Positions 30,961 through 40,717 of a DNA stretch of 64,000 nt are shown here, piece by piece. The position numbers and the translations under genes are program-made. Source of the DNA: Affinibrenneria salicis (GTDB taxonomy: Bacteria > Pseudomonadota > Gammaproteobacteria > Enterobacterales > Enterobacteriaceae); NCBI RefSeq assembly GCF_008710095.1, contig NZ_VYKJ01000017.1, forward strand, positions 24,896-88,895, given 5' to 3'. A model generated the notes under the pieces. It ran no database searches, was not told the origin of the DNA, and saw only the letters and a list, made by a program, of their open reading frames with translations. Every line of letters starts with the position of its first letter. Positions within the stretch are counted from its first letter, which is position 1.

Positions 30961-32538
30961 ATGACAGAAAACATTCATCAACATCGCATTCTTATTCTGG
31001 ATTTCGGTTCGCAATATACGCAGCTGGTGGCTCGCCGCGTGCGTGAACTCGGCGTGTACTGCGAACTCTGGGCATGGGATGTCACAGAAGCGCAGATTCG
31101 CGAATTCAGCCCGAGCGGGATCATCCTTTCCGGCGGACCGGAAAGCACCACCGAATTCAACAGTCCGCGCGCGCCGGAGTATGTATTCCAGGCTGGCGTG
31201 CCGGTATTGGGCGTGTGCTACGGCATGCAAACGATGGCTATGCAGCTGGGCGGTCATGTAGAAGGCTCCAGCGAGCGCGAGTTCGGCTATGCGCAGGTGG
31301 AAGTCAAGGCGGATTGCGCGTTGGTGCGTGACATTAAGGATGACGTCAGCGCGGCGGGCGAACCGTTGCTGGATGTCTGGATGAGTCACGGCGACAAAGT
31401 GACGGCGATTCCCGCCGATTTTGTTACCGTCGCCAGCACGGATACCTGCCCGTTTGCCATTATGGCCAACGAAGAGAAGCGTTTTTACGGCGTTCAGTTC
31501 CATCCTGAAGTCACGCATACCCGCCAGGGGCAGCGCCTGCTCGAACGTTTTGTGCGCGATATCTGCCAGTGTGAAGCACTGTGGACGCCGGCGAAAATTA
31601 TTGACGATGCGGTAGCCCGCATTCGCCAGCAGGTAGGCGATGACCATGTGATCCTCGGTCTGTCCGGCGGGGTGGACTCCTCGGTTACCGCCATGTTGCT
31701 GCACCGCGCCATTGGCAAACGTCTGACCTGCGTATTCGTTGATAACGGGCTGTTGCGCCTGAACGAAGCCGACCAGGTGCTGGAGATGTTTGGCGATCAG
31801 TTCGGTCTGAACATTGTCCATGTTCCGGCGGAAGAGCGATTCCTGTCCGCTCTGGCGGGAATCGACGATCCGGAAGTGAAGCGCAAAACGATTGGCCGCG
31901 TCTTCGTTGAAGTGTTTGATGAAGAAGCGTGTAAACAGTCCGAGGTGAAATGGCTGGCTCAGGGCACCATTTACCCCGACGTTATCGAATCCGCCGCCTC
32001 CGCAACTGGTAAAGCGCACGTCATCAAGTCTCACCATAACGTTGGCGGCCTGCCGAAAGAGATGAAGCTCGGTCTGGTTGAACCGCTGAAAGAACTGTTT
32101 AAAGACGAAGTGCGTAAAATCGGCCTGGAGCTGGGGCTGCCGCACAGCATGCTATACCGTCACCCGTTCCCGGGGCCGGGTCTGGGCGTGCGCGTATTGG
32201 GCGAAGTGAAGAAAGAGTTCTGCGACCTGCTGCGACGCGCTGATGCGATCTTTATTGAAGAACTGCACAAGGCTGATTTGTATAACAAAGTCAGCCAGGC
32301 TTTCACTGTCTTCCTGCCGGTACGTTCCGTCGGCGTGATGGGCGACGGCCGTAAGTACGATTGGGTTGTTTCGCTGCGTGCGGTAGAAACCATCGACTTT
32401 ATGACCGCGCACTGGGCGCACCTGCCGTATGATTTCCTCGGCCGTGTTTCCAACCGCATCATCAACGAAGTGGACGGTATTTCCCGCGTGGTGTATGACG
32501 TCTCCGGCAAGCCGCCGGCGACGATTGAGTGGGAGTGA
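30961..32538 (+). CDS. guaA: GMP synthase (glutamine-hydrolysing)
   Basis: A 525-residue two-domain enzyme: N-terminal class I glutaminase (nucleophile in GVCYGMQ; His-Glu in [10 protein letters not shown]) and C-terminal ATP pyrophosphatase with P-loop [10 protein letters not shown]. It converts XMP to GMP. ATG 30961 ([10 protein letters not shown]) matches the family start; a frame extending 20 codons upstream is not conserved. The extreme C-terminus ATIEWE is intact although an integrase remnant lies immediately downstream, as expected for integration at the guaA 3' end. Confidence 0.97.
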   Translation: MTENIHQHRILILDFGSQYTQLVARRVRELGVYCELWAWDVTEAQIREFSPSGIILSGGPESTTEFNSPRAPEYVFQAGVPVLGVCYGMQTMAMQLGGHVEGSSEREFGYAQVEVKADCALVRDIKDDVSAAGEPLLDVWMSHGDKVTAIPADFVTVASTDTCPFAIMANEEKRFYGVQFHPEVTHTRQGQRLLERFVRDICQCEALWTPAKIIDDAVARIRQQVGDDHVILGLSGGVDSSVTAMLLHRAIGKRLTCVFVDNGLLRLNEADQVLEMFGDQFGLNIVHVPAEERFLSALAGIDDPEVKRKTIGRVFVEVFDEEACKQSEVKWLAQGTIYPDVIESAASATGKAHVIKSHHNVGGLPKEMKLGLVEPLKELFKDEVRKIGLELGLPHSMLYRHPFPGPGLGVRVLGEVKKEFCDLLRRADAIFIEELHKADLYNKVSQAFTVFLPVRSVGVMGDGRKYDWVVSLRAVETIDFMTAHWAHLPYDFLGRVSNRIINEVDGISRVVYDVSGKPPATIEWE

Positions 32539-32572
32539 GGGGTTAGCATCCACTGAGTTCCGCTAACGTCTG

Positions 32573-32612
32573 AAATCGCCAGTAAAATCATAGGATTTAC
32601 TGGCGATTTTTT
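32573..32612 (+). terminator. Terminator after guaA
   Basis: A 14-bp perfect stem (AAATCGCCAGTAAA / TTTACTGGCGATTT) is followed by TTT. It ends the guaBA operon just before the integrase remnant. Confidence 0.85.
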
Positions 32613-32737
32613 CTTTTGTGAGCCATGAAAATCCATCGGAATCCACGCTCTGATACCGTCATTTTTTTGTACTAAATTGAAAAAATACCGTCGCAGGTGA
32701 CGGTACTTTGACAGCAGCATGGGGAGGTGGAGCGGAG

Positions 32738-33322
32738 ATGTTGACGGATACCCGGTTGAAATCGCTGAAGCCTAAAGAACGGCTTTACAAGGTTGCCGAT
32801 CGCGATGGGATGTATGTGGCGGTGTTGCCTTCGGGAACCGTTTCATTCCGCTACGATTATCGTCTCAACGGCAGACAAGAAACGCTGGCGATAGGCAAAT
32901 ACGGCCCGATCACGCTATCAGAAGCCAGAGAGCGGTTACGGGAGGTCAAACGACTAATCGAACAGGGCATTTCTCCGGCTATTGAAAAACAACGCCAGAA
33001 GCTGCAGGCCAAATCTACCTATTTCGGCGACTGGCTGACGCACTGGTTTGACGATGCCAACTACAAAGACAGTGCGCGCCGCATGATACAGGGCATTATC
33101 AAACGCGACGTCGCGCCGAAGTTCGGCAACAAGCTGTTAAGCGAGATCACGCCCGATATACGGCGCAACCACTGCGACAAGGTAAAGAGCCGGGGAGCGT
33201 CTGCATCGGCGGTAAAAACGCGCGATATCGTCGGCATCGTATTTACCTGCGCCAAAAGCGCGCGGCGGGAAATACGACAATCCGGCGGAATAATTTCAGG
33301 TAAGCACATTGCTCAGACTTAA
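32738..33322 (+). pseudogene. Truncated tyrosine recombinase (P4-type integrase)
   Basis: The first ~165 residues match P4-like integrases: DUF4102 arm-binding domain (MLTDTRLKSLKPKERLYKVAD, GMYVAVLPSGTVSFRYDYRLNGRQETLAIGKYG in pieces) and the start of the core-binding domain (TYFGDWLTHWF, APKFGNKLLSEI). Around 33250 the frame shifts: the expected AKARGGKYDNPAE continues in another frame and soon ends. The entire catalytic domain (Arg...His-x-x-Arg...Tyr) is missing, so it cannot recombine DNA. It sits directly after guaA, a known island integration site. Start ATG 32738 follows a GGAG-rich leader. Confidence 0.88.
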
Positions 33323-33387
33323 TCGGGCATCTTGCTATTCCGGGGCCAAACAAAACGGACCGTTAGCTCAGCTCAGCGTGGACATTA

Positions 33388-33555
33388 CTAAATAGCTTCG
33401 CATAATAGCGCGATACCTGTCCTGCAGGTTGAGTGACAACGATATTATGATTAAATTACAATCAACTGTTTTTAATGATTATTTAAATGTTCTTATCATC
33501 AGTTACGCGCTGTGGCATGGTCAAAAGTGAAGCATCAATGCGCGAAGCTATTTAG
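33388..33555. repeat. Inverted-repeat miniature element, copy A
   Basis: A 168-bp element with perfect 14-bp terminal inverted repeats: CTAAATAGCTTCGC at the left and GCGAAGCTATTTAG at the right. A second copy, roughly 85% identical by eye over its whole length, lies at 46161-46329. It has no coding capacity. Size, ends and dispersion fit a MITE-like element; family not identified. Confidence 0.8.
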
Positions 33556-33714
33556 AACTGAGTGTTGTATTTAATCGTGGGGGCGGTTCAGCCGCTCCTT
33601 CGCATACCAGACATTTATCATCAAGACTTAAACCAAAAAAGTAGTTTGCGCAGGCATTGTGTTTTACACTGCGCGCTGCAAAAATTGAGTAGATAAACGA
33701 TTAAGCAGGCGATA

Positions 33715-34197
33715 ATGGCGATGAACGGAACGATCACAACCTGGTTTAAGGATAAAGGTTTTGGATTTATCAAAGATGAAAACGGTGATAACCGTTATTT
33801 TCATGTGATTAAGGTCGCCAACCCTGAACATCTTAAGAAAGATGCGGCGGTCACTTTCGAACCCACCTCTAATAGCAAGGGGTTGTCAGCTTATGCTGTG
33901 AAAGTCGTACCGGAAAGCAAATACATCTATATCGCGGGCGAGCGCCTTAAGCTTACGTCGATCAAGTCTTTCCGGGTTTACAGCGAAGAAGTGTCTGCCG
34001 ATACCCGCATTGATAAAGAAAATGCAGTGCTGTCTGTGGCGGCACTGATGGGGAGTATCAGGCCGAAATCAGCCGCTAAGCCTGGTGAAATGCGTTCTCT
34101 GAAAAAACTGGCGATCACCACCTTTCAGGGCGCGACGTTAATCTTCTCGGAAGATGAGATAGACGTGGACGCCACGGTGAAAATGCTCAAGGTCTGA
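33715..34197 (+). CDS. Cold-shock-domain protein with C-terminal extension
   Basis: A 160-residue protein. Residues 3-65 form a cold-shock domain with an RNP1-like segment (KGFGFIKDE) and RNP2-like RYFHV, suggesting single-stranded nucleic acid binding. The remaining ~95 residues (KYIYIAGERLKLTSIKSFRVYSEE...) form a second domain I do not recognise. Canonical Csp proteins are ~70 residues, so this is more than twice as long. Base composition is lower in GC than the backbone, consistent with acquired DNA next to the integrase remnant. Its upstream region (33556-33714) is AT-rich, with no defined promoter seen. Confidence 0.75.
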   Translation: MAMNGTITTWFKDKGFGFIKDENGDNRYFHVIKVANPEHLKKDAAVTFEPTSNSKGLSAYAVKVVPESKYIYIAGERLKLTSIKSFRVYSEEVSADTRIDKENAVLSVAALMGSIRPKSAAKPGEMRSLKKLAITTFQGATLIFSEDEIDVDATVKMLKV

Positions 34198-34562
34198 AAT
34201 AGTTCGGACTGAGCCTGTGCCGAAATGCTGCGCCATTCGCATAAGCAGAATTTCGGCATCGCTTACCAGGAAGTGTCCCGTAACTGTTTTTTGTACAGAT
34301 CAGCATTGTTATAACTGTGCAAAAAACGCTTTTAAGCGATAAAAATAGTTCTAAAAACGCTCAATATTCAACCCAAAATCACATTCCGGAAATGATTACT
34401 ACATCACTTTTTGGTATGCAGGGGGTTAAAGGACGCATCCTAAGCTCACTGCGCCGTAATATACGTCTGTTTTACAAACTAAATATGACATATCAATGAT
34501 TTTCACCAATCGGAAGCTATATCTCGATTATGCTTTTATTGAGTGATTTATGCGCTTGTTTT
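34198..34562. other. AT-rich spacer, no supported gene
   Basis: About 360 bp of AT-rich DNA following the cold-shock-domain gene. A 60-codon frame from GTG 34317 has no Shine-Dalgarno and no recognised similarity. A short GTGTCCCG near 34271 echoes the end sequence of the next repeat and may be a fragment of the same kind of element. Confidence 0.5.
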
Positions 34563-34715
34563 AGGTTGTGTCCCGCCATTATCTGACTGATGTAAAATCG
34601 CACAATACTGACAGAAGTCAGCAGTAAAAACACACAAAAAAAAGTCAAAAAACAAACAAAATTAATGCGTTTTTCCCATCGTCAGTCAGCGAAAATGAAT
34701 TGCGGGACACAGCCT
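34563..34715. repeat. Miniature inverted-repeat element, second type
   Basis: About 150 bp bounded by inverted repeats: AGGTTGTGTCCCGC (34563) and, reversed, AGGCTGTGTCCCGC (ending 34715), with further matches inward (CTGACTGA). The interior is A/T-rich with no coding potential. It looks like an internally deleted insertion sequence; the family was not identified. No clear target duplication. Confidence 0.65.
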
Positions 34716-35016
34716 GGCCATAATACCCATGCAAAGAGCGTTGGGGCCGGCCCTGAGTTGGACATGGAGGTCGATAGCGCTCTGGCGATACCCAGGTCAA
34801 TTGAAATCTGAGCTTGTCAGGGCTGCCTGCGCGGCCCGTGCCAGAAGCGGATATTATTAACCGTGCCGCGGTGTCTAATCCTGATAACAGGTCACGCCGG
34901 CTTCTGACCGGCCCCTCCAAACTCAAACCACACAGTGATCAGGTCATGCAACCTGGTACAGCCTCGAAAATTACAGGTATAATCCCACAAATTATTCAAC
35001 TGGTTTAGAAACGAAG
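34716..35016. other. GC-rich spacer before yaiL, no supported gene
   Basis: Some 300 bp of higher-GC sequence with short open frames on both strands (34645-34926 minus, 34814-35008 plus). None has a good start or recognised similarity; it could be mobile-element debris. The last ~40 bp form the leader of yaiL. Confidence 0.4.
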
Positions 35017-35556
35017 ATGACAAAACTCACCTTACAAGAGCAGATGCTAAAAGCTGGATTAGTGACCAGCAAAAAAATGGCCAAGGTCCAAAGAACGGCT
35101 AAAAAATCACGAGTTCAGGCTCGTGAGGCAAAGGCGGCTGTGGAGGAAAATAAAAAAGCGCAACTTGAGCGTGATAAACAGCTAAGCGAACAACAAAAAC
35201 AAGCAGCTTTATCTAAAGAGTATAAAGCTCAGGTGAAGCAGCTAATTGAAATGAACAGAATTGACATTTCAAAAGGCGATATCGGTTTTAACTTCACAGA
35301 TAATAATTTAATTAAAAAAATAGTTGTGGATAAGCTGACTCAAGCTCAGCTGATCAGTGGTCGTCTCGCCATTGCTCGTTTGGTTGTCGATAACAGTGGC
35401 AAGAGTGAATACGTTATTATCCCCGCGAGCGTAGCCGATAAAATTGCGCAGCGAGATGCGAACAGTATTGTATTAAATAGTGCACTTAGTCAGGAAGAGC
35501 AAGATGAAGAAGATCCGTATGCTGATTTTAAAGTGCCCGATGATTTGATGTGGTAA
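35017..35556 (+). CDS. yaiL: YaiL family protein (DUF2058)
   Basis: A 179-residue protein very close to E. coli YaiL: basic, highly charged N-terminal half (KKMAKVQRTAKKSRVQAREAK), helical middle (KEYKAQVKQLIEMN), and C-terminal end EEDPYADFKVPDDLMW. The family is annotated only as a putative nucleic-acid or enzyme regulator; no function is established here. In E. coli it lies elsewhere on the chromosome, so its presence in this accessory region is a relocation or insertion boundary. Confidence 0.9.
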   Translation: MTKLTLQEQMLKAGLVTSKKMAKVQRTAKKSRVQAREAKAAVEENKKAQLERDKQLSEQQKQAALSKEYKAQVKQLIEMNRIDISKGDIGFNFTDNNLIKKIVVDKLTQAQLISGRLAIARLVVDNSGKSEYVIIPASVADKIAQRDANSIVLNSALSQEEQDEEDPYADFKVPDDLMW

Positions 35557-35828
35557 TTAACGTTTTGCAGATGCTTATGGATGAAAAGTCCCTCAAGGCT
35601 TTTCATTAAGATGCCGGTTCATTAAAAACGCAGTGTTATTCCGGATAGTGATCCTCTCCGCGAATAGTGGCACGCTGTTACGCGAATAAAATCGTTAACA
35701 AGATGAACTATGACGCAAGAAAAAGAACAACGCCGCCTCGCCTGAGTCCGCGCCCTCTGCCGCGGGGTAAGATCAACCATGCGGGCTGTTGCTTACGGCG
35801 GTAAATACATACCGTGGCGCGTTGCCGA

Positions 35829-36698
35829 TTATTGTCTGGCGTGGTGGTGCAGGCTCTGGGTAATCATCTGATGTAAGGGTTTGTGTTGATCGGTCTGGCG
35901 CATTACCACGATCAGCTGGCGGTGAAAGGTTAAATCGCCGAGCGGCACAATGCGCACATGGTTTTCGCGTTCATGCCATAATCCCGCCTGCGGCACCAGC
36001 GCCACACCGAGATGGTTTTCCACCATCTTGACAATGGCGTCAATTTCATCGATTTCCAGCGCCAGGGTTGGCTCCAGCCGATGCTCACGTAAAAAGCGCG
36101 TCACCAGCCGTCCGCCAAAAGAGGTGCGATCGTAGCGGATAAACGGGTTTTCCCGAATGATTGCCAGCGGATTGTCGCCCGGTAAGTCTGTCGGCGTAAT
36201 CAGTGCGAAAGGTTCCTGTTTGAGTATTTCATAATACAGATCTTTGCTTAATGCGAAGGCCGGCTTCAGAACAATCGCCAGATCAATATGTCCGGCATCC
36301 ACTTGCGTTAATAGATCAAATGAAACCCCCGGCAGCAGTTTGGTTTCCAGCGCTGGCGCCTGCTGATGCAGCTGTACCAGCACTTTAGGCAGCAATCCGG
36401 TTTGTACGGTGGCGATAGCGCCAATCTTAATGGCTCCGCGGTAGTGATCGATATCTTCCGGCTGCGACATGCGGGCAAAAATCGCCAGAATCTCCTCCGC
36501 CATGGGTAATACCCGGTTACCGGCGGTATTTAACTGGGCCGTACGGCCAGAACGATCGAAGAGCTGCATACCGAGCGCCTCTTCCAGTGAGCGAATCTGG
36601 GCGCTGACCGCGGATTGCGTCAGACCGATATGCTGTCCGGCGGTCGCAAACGTACCAAATTGCGTTACGGCGACAAAGGTTTTGATTTCTCGTATCAT
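35829..36698 (-). CDS. LysR-type regulator, paralogue 1
   Basis: A 289-residue LysR family regulator: N-terminal winged HTH (ATAGQHIGLTQSAVSAQIRSLEEALGMQLFDRSG) and a C-terminal substrate-binding domain. The start MIREIKTF (36698) was preferred over MMNGAAMIREIK because the neighbouring paralogue begins MIRELKTL and a GGGG lies upstream. It is clearly homologous to the next LysR gene, in tandem and in the same direction. It probably helps to control the divergent aminotransferase operon, but the effector is unknown. Confidence 0.88.
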   Translation of the reverse strand: MIREIKTFVAVTQFGTFATAGQHIGLTQSAVSAQIRSLEEALGMQLFDRSGRTAQLNTAGNRVLPMAEEILAIFARMSQPEDIDHYRGAIKIGAIATVQTGLLPKVLVQLHQQAPALETKLLPGVSFDLLTQVDAGHIDLAIVLKPAFALSKDLYYEILKQEPFALITPTDLPGDNPLAIIRENPFIRYDRTSFGGRLVTRFLREHRLEPTLALEIDEIDAIVKMVENHLGVALVPQAGLWHERENHVRIVPLGDLTFHRQLIVVMRQTDQHKPLHQMITQSLHHHARQ

Positions 36699-36866
36699 TG
36701 CGGCCCCATTCATCAAAAAAAATGTTTATTCGCAGGGGTGAATCCTATTTTTGATAAAAAATAGTAATAACCAGCGGTGAATATTACAAGTCATGTCTGA
36801 TGCTGGCTTTCGCTGGCGAGTACGTAGATTCCCACCCGCGGCGGCTATCGGTCGATAATCCGGGAC

Positions 36867-37775
36867 TTATGTTTTTCTGGCGCGCGGCTGAACGGTACGA
36901 TGATATTGCACATGCGTATAGGCGGTAATCAGCTGTTTCAGCGTGGCTAACGGTTCGTTTAGTTCCAGCCCGGTACGGTAGATCAGACCAATATCGCGGT
37001 GAAAGGTATGTTGCCCGAGATCCAGCACCCGGATGGATGCCGGCCAGCGTTGATAAGTGAGCGTTTGCGGCACCAACGCAGTGCCAACGCCATTCGCCAC
37101 CAGTTGGACAATCGCATCCAGTTCATCGACCTCACATATTTCATGTACCGACAGGTGCATTTCCCGTAAAAAGCGTTCAACCTGGCGGCCGCCAAACGAT
37201 GTGCGGTTATAGCGTACGAAAGGCTGACTACTCAGTAATGCTATCCAGTCATCGCCGGCGATAGCGTGAGGAACCAGCAGACGAAAGGGTTCGCTGACCA
37301 GCGTCGACCAGCGTAGATCGCTGTGCAGCGAGAACGGCGGGCGAATAATCGCGGCAATATCCAGTTCGCCGGCATCGACAAGATTGGCCAGTTCCATCGA
37401 TAACCCCGGCACCACGCGTGAGCGGCATCCCGGGTAGCTTTGATGAAATTTCGCCAGCACTGCGGGCAGCAACGCGCATTGCACCGAGGCTATTGCACCA
37501 ATATTGACCAGCAGGCTGCTGGTATCCGGCGGATTTACCGAGCCCAGATGGTCATAGAGCTGTAACAGCTCCTGCGCCTGACGCAGCACTTGCTCGCCCA
37601 TTGGGTTGAGCTGCGCCGAGCGTCCCTTACGTTCGAAAATGGCGAAGCCGAGCCCGGCCTCCAGCCGTTGCATCTGGGCGCTGATTGCCGCCTGAGTCAG
37701 GCCGATTTTTTTGCCGGCGGCGGCAAAGGTGCCTTCCCGGGCGACGGCGAGTAGGGTTTTTAGTTCTCGGATCAT
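36867..37775 (-). CDS. LysR-type regulator, paralogue 2
   Basis: A 302-residue LysR regulator with HTH (GTFAAAGKKIGLTQAAISAQM) and effector domain. Its starts and motifs parallel the adjacent LysR gene (both contain FVRYNRTSFGGR or IRYDRTSFGGR), so the pair arose by tandem duplication. It is divergent from the aminotransferase gene across 100 AT-rich bp, the classical LysR arrangement for control of the neighbouring operon. The 168 bp between the two LysR genes holds no gene. Confidence 0.88.
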   Translation of the reverse strand: MIRELKTLLAVAREGTFAAAGKKIGLTQAAISAQMQRLEAGLGFAIFERKGRSAQLNPMGEQVLRQAQELLQLYDHLGSVNPPDTSSLLVNIGAIASVQCALLPAVLAKFHQSYPGCRSRVVPGLSMELANLVDAGELDIAAIIRPPFSLHSDLRWSTLVSEPFRLLVPHAIAGDDWIALLSSQPFVRYNRTSFGGRQVERFLREMHLSVHEICEVDELDAIVQLVANGVGTALVPQTLTYQRWPASIRVLDLGQHTFHRDIGLIYRTGLELNEPLATLKQLITAYTHVQYHRTVQPRARKT

Positions 37776-37875
37776 TGATAGATTTTATTTGATAATTCAT
37801 AAAAAATATATTGATTTTATTATTGATTATCAAGCCCTACGATGAAGTTCAGTTCCAAATTCAAGGGGTATGGAT

Positions 37876-39078
37876 ATGCAATTGCTCGGGCACCTGCTGG
37901 ATTCAGTTAAACCCTCTGCCACGCTGGAGATAACCCGGCAGGCCGCGGAGATGCGACGCAACGGTATTGACGTCATCAGTCTGTCTCAAGGCGAGCCGGA
38001 CTTTCAGACGCCAGAGCATATTAATGCGGCGGCGCGCGAAGCGATCGGCCAGGGGCTGACAAAATACACCGACGTTGACGGTACGCCCGAACTGAAGGCG
38101 GCGGTCGCGCGTAAATTCGAGCGTGATAACGGTCTGGTCTATGATCGATCCGAAATCAGCGTCGGTACCGGCGGTAAACAGATTATTTTCAACGCCATGC
38201 TGGCGACGCTGGATCCCGGTGATGAAGTCATTATTCCGGCGCCGTACTGGGTATCCTACCCGGATATGGTGCGGCTGGCGGGCGGCACGCCGGTGAGTGT
38301 TAGCTGCGGTGAGAAGCAAGGGTTCAGGCTGAGGCCGGAACAGTTAGAGTTGGCGATTACGCCGCGAACCAAATGGCTGATTCTCAATTCGCCGGGCAAT
38401 CCGACGGGCGCCGGTTATAGCGCGGAGGAACTGCGTCACTTAGGCGAGGTATTGCTGGCGCATCCGCAGGTGTATGTTCTGTCCGACGATATGTATGAGC
38501 ACCTGTGCTATGACGGGTGGACGTTCGTCAACATCGCCGCGGAAGTTCCGGCATTGCGCGAACGTACGCTGACTGTCAATGGCGTATCCAAAGCCTATGC
38601 AATGACCGGCTGGCGTATTGGTTATGCCGGCGGGCCGAAAAAATTGATTGCCGCGATGGCGACGATCCAATCACAAAGCACCAGCAACCCCTGCTCGATT
38701 GCCCAGGCCGCCGCTCGTGCGGCTCTTGATGGCCCGATGGATTTTCTCGCGCCGCGTAATGAGACATTCCGTCAGCGTCGAGACTTGTGCCTGAAAAGTT
38801 TTAATGCGACGCCGGGATTATCCTGTCTGCGTCCGGAAGGCGCGTTTTACCTGTTTCCGTCCTGCCGCGGCCTGTTCGGCCGCACCACGCCGCATGGCGT
38901 TCTGCTGCAAAATGATCTGGACGTTTGTCGTTATCTGCTTGAACAGGCCCAGGTTGCCGTGGTGCCCGGCAGCGCTTTCGGCTATGAAGGCCATTTCCGC
39001 ATCTCTTTCGCAACAGCGACAGAGAAACTTGAACGCGCATGTGAACGTATTCATCAGGCGTGCAGCCAACTGAATTGA
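37876..39078 (+). CDS. Class I/II PLP-dependent aminotransferase
   Basis: A 400-residue fold-type I aminotransferase of the aspartate aminotransferase I-gamma kind. The PLP Lys is in [29 protein letters not shown] and the C-terminal FRISFAT Arg complete the active site. ATG 37876 was chosen because AGGGG (37864-37868) is at a proper distance; ATG 37870 is too close. It heads an operon with an SDR and an RraA-like protein, suggesting amino-group removal followed by oxidoreduction and aldol cleavage. Substrate unknown. Confidence 0.9.
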   Translation: MQLLGHLLDSVKPSATLEITRQAAEMRRNGIDVISLSQGEPDFQTPEHINAAAREAIGQGLTKYTDVDGTPELKAAVARKFERDNGLVYDRSEISVGTGGKQIIFNAMLATLDPGDEVIIPAPYWVSYPDMVRLAGGTPVSVSCGEKQGFRLRPEQLELAITPRTKWLILNSPGNPTGAGYSAEELRHLGEVLLAHPQVYVLSDDMYEHLCYDGWTFVNIAAEVPALRERTLTVNGVSKAYAMTGWRIGYAGGPKKLIAAMATIQSQSTSNPCSIAQAAARAALDGPMDFLAPRNETFRQRRDLCLKSFNATPGLSCLRPEGAFYLFPSCRGLFGRTTPHGVLLQNDLDVCRYLLEQAQVAVVPGSAFGYEGHFRISFATATEKLERACERIHQACSQLN

Positions 39079-39092
39079 TAAGGGGAAGACAG

Positions 39093-39878
39093 ATGGATTT
39101 AGGCATTGCGGGTAAGCGCGCGCTGGTGATGAGCGCCGGCGGCGGACTGGGCGGCGCTATTGCGCTGGCGCTGGCGAATGAAGGCGTGACGGTTTGTCTG
39201 GCCGATAAAAATCAAGCGGCGCTGGAGGAAACGGTAGAAAAAGTACGCGCGCAGGGGGGGACGGCCCATGCTTTTACCTGGGATTTAGGTGATGAAGCGC
39301 AGTGGCGCGAGGGCGTTGGCGCGGTGCTGCAGCGTGTCGGCGGCATCGATATCCTGATTAATAATACCGGGGGGCCGCAGCCGGGTCCGGCTTTCGGGCA
39401 TGAGAGCGCCACGTGGCGCAGCGCCTTTGAATCCATGATTATCCCGGTTATCGGCATTACCGATATGTTGCTGCCGGGGATGCGCGAACGCGGATGGGGA
39501 CGGATTATCACCAGCACCTCCTCTGGCGTGATCACGCCGATCGCCAACCTGGGCTTATCCAATGCGACGCGTATTTCTCTGCTTGGCTGGTCTAAAACGC
39601 TGGCGCGTGATGTCGCCGCGCAGGGCATTACCTCGAATATTATCGTGCCGGGTCGTATTGCCACGGCGCGAACCCGTTTTCTCGACGGCGCCCGGGCGAA
39701 ACGCGAAGGGCGCGAGCTGGCGGATATTGAAGCCGCAAGCACCGCTACCATTCCATTAGGCCGCTACGGCCGCCCGGAAGAGTATGCCGATGCGGTGGCC
39801 TTTCTGGCCAGCGCCCGGGCGGCTTATATCACCGGCTCTACCCTGCGGGTTGATGGCGGCCTAATCAATAATATTTAA
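39093..39878 (+). CDS. Short-chain dehydrogenase/reductase
   Basis: A 261-residue SDR. The nucleotide-binding Gly motif is [11 protein letters not shown] (about residues 12-22), unusual in lacking the common TGxxxGxG spelling, and is followed by the NNTGG motif. The catalytic Tyr of the usual YxxxK is not obvious: the expected region reads [16 protein letters not shown], with Thr/Arg where Tyr is normal and Lys present, as in some divergent 3-oxoacyl-ACP reductase-like proteins. ATG 39093 follows AGGGGAAG and lies 14 bp after the aminotransferase stop. Confidence 0.85.
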   Translation: MDLGIAGKRALVMSAGGGLGGAIALALANEGVTVCLADKNQAALEETVEKVRAQGGTAHAFTWDLGDEAQWREGVGAVLQRVGGIDILINNTGGPQPGPAFGHESATWRSAFESMIIPVIGITDMLLPGMRERGWGRIITSTSSGVITPIANLGLSNATRISLLGWSKTLARDVAAQGITSNIIVPGRIATARTRFLDGARAKREGRELADIEAASTATIPLGRYGRPEEYADAVAFLASARAAYITGSTLRVDGGLINNI

Positions 39879-39917
39879 CCACCGGAGCGGTATTTACCGA
39901 CTTACAGGAGAGGGCAT

Positions 39918-40625
39918 ATGACTTTGTCTAAAGACGCTGCGGCGTTCGCTACGCTGGCCAATATTACGACGGCTACGCTGACCACACTGTTACTGAAGAA
40001 AGGGTTGCGCAATGTCTGGATCCGTGGGGCGTTCCCACTTAATTCCGGATTGCCCCGCACGATCGGGCGCGCCTTTACCGTCCGCTTTATTCCGGCCCGT
40101 GAGGATCTGGCGACGCCGGAATCCTGGAGTTCCCCGAAGTCGACGCGTGCGGCGATTGAACTGATGCCGGAAGGCTGTATTGCGGTGGTTGACGCCAACG
40201 GCGTTCAGGACGCCGGCTTCTGGGGCGATATTTTGTGCGCGCGGATGGCTAAACGTGGCGTTGCCGCGCTGGTCAGCGACGGCGTCGTCCGCGATCGGGC
40301 CGGGGTGCTGGAAACCGGCCTGTCTGTCTGGGCGCGCGGCGCTTCAGCGCCGCCCTCCGTTGCCGGGCTGACCTTTGTTGACTGGCAGCAGCCGATCGGC
40401 TGTGGCGGCGTTGCCGTTTTTCCGGATGACGTTATTGTCGCTGACCAGGACGGCGCGGTAGTGATTCCGGCCGCGTTGCTGGATGAAATCGTCGAACTGG
40501 CCGTTGAACAGGAGCGTCTCGAAAGCTGGATTATGGGCGAAGTTAACGCGGGTGCGGCATTGCCGGGACTTTACCCGCCTAATGAGGAAAACCGCGCTCG
40601 TTATGAGGCGACGAAAAAGTCGTAA
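39918..40625 (+). CDS. RraA-like HMG/CHA aldolase family protein
   Basis: A 235-residue protein of the RraA/dimethylmenaquinone-methyltransferase-like fold. Metal-dependent members cleave 4-hydroxy-4-methyl-2-oxoglutarate or 4-carboxy-4-hydroxy-2-oxoadipate to pyruvate. Visible motifs are WGDILCARMAKRGVAALVSDGVVRD and CGGVAVFPDDVIVADQDGAVVIP, which hold the family Arg-Asp and Asp-Asp residues. ATG 39918 follows AGGAGAGGG. It is the third gene of the aminotransferase operon. True RraA (RNase E inhibitor) is shorter and lies elsewhere, so an aldolase-like role is more likely. Confidence 0.85.
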   Translation: MTLSKDAAAFATLANITTATLTTLLLKKGLRNVWIRGAFPLNSGLPRTIGRAFTVRFIPAREDLATPESWSSPKSTRAAIELMPEGCIAVVDANGVQDAGFWGDILCARMAKRGVAALVSDGVVRDRAGVLETGLSVWARGASAPPSVAGLTFVDWQQPIGCGGVAVFPDDVIVADQDGAVVIPAALLDEIVELAVEQERLESWIMGEVNAGAALPGLYPPNEENRARYEATKKS

Positions 40626-40717
40626 TTTTCTGATGATAACGCCGCGGCGGCCGGCGAATAATAAGGCCGCCGCGATTTATTTATTTCCTCTGTTCATTCC
40701 CTCTGTCCGCTACATTT

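Noticed and set aside
33350..33385. tRNA-like GGACCGTTAGCTCAGC segment
   Set aside because: Only a D-arm-like stretch; no anticodon or T arm follows in register.
34317..34499. 60-codon frame starting with GTG
   Set aside because: No ribosome site and no similarity; low-complexity AT-rich spacer.
34645..34926. 93-codon minus-strand frame before yaiL
   Set aside because: Runs through the miniature inverted repeat and has shadow-like composition.
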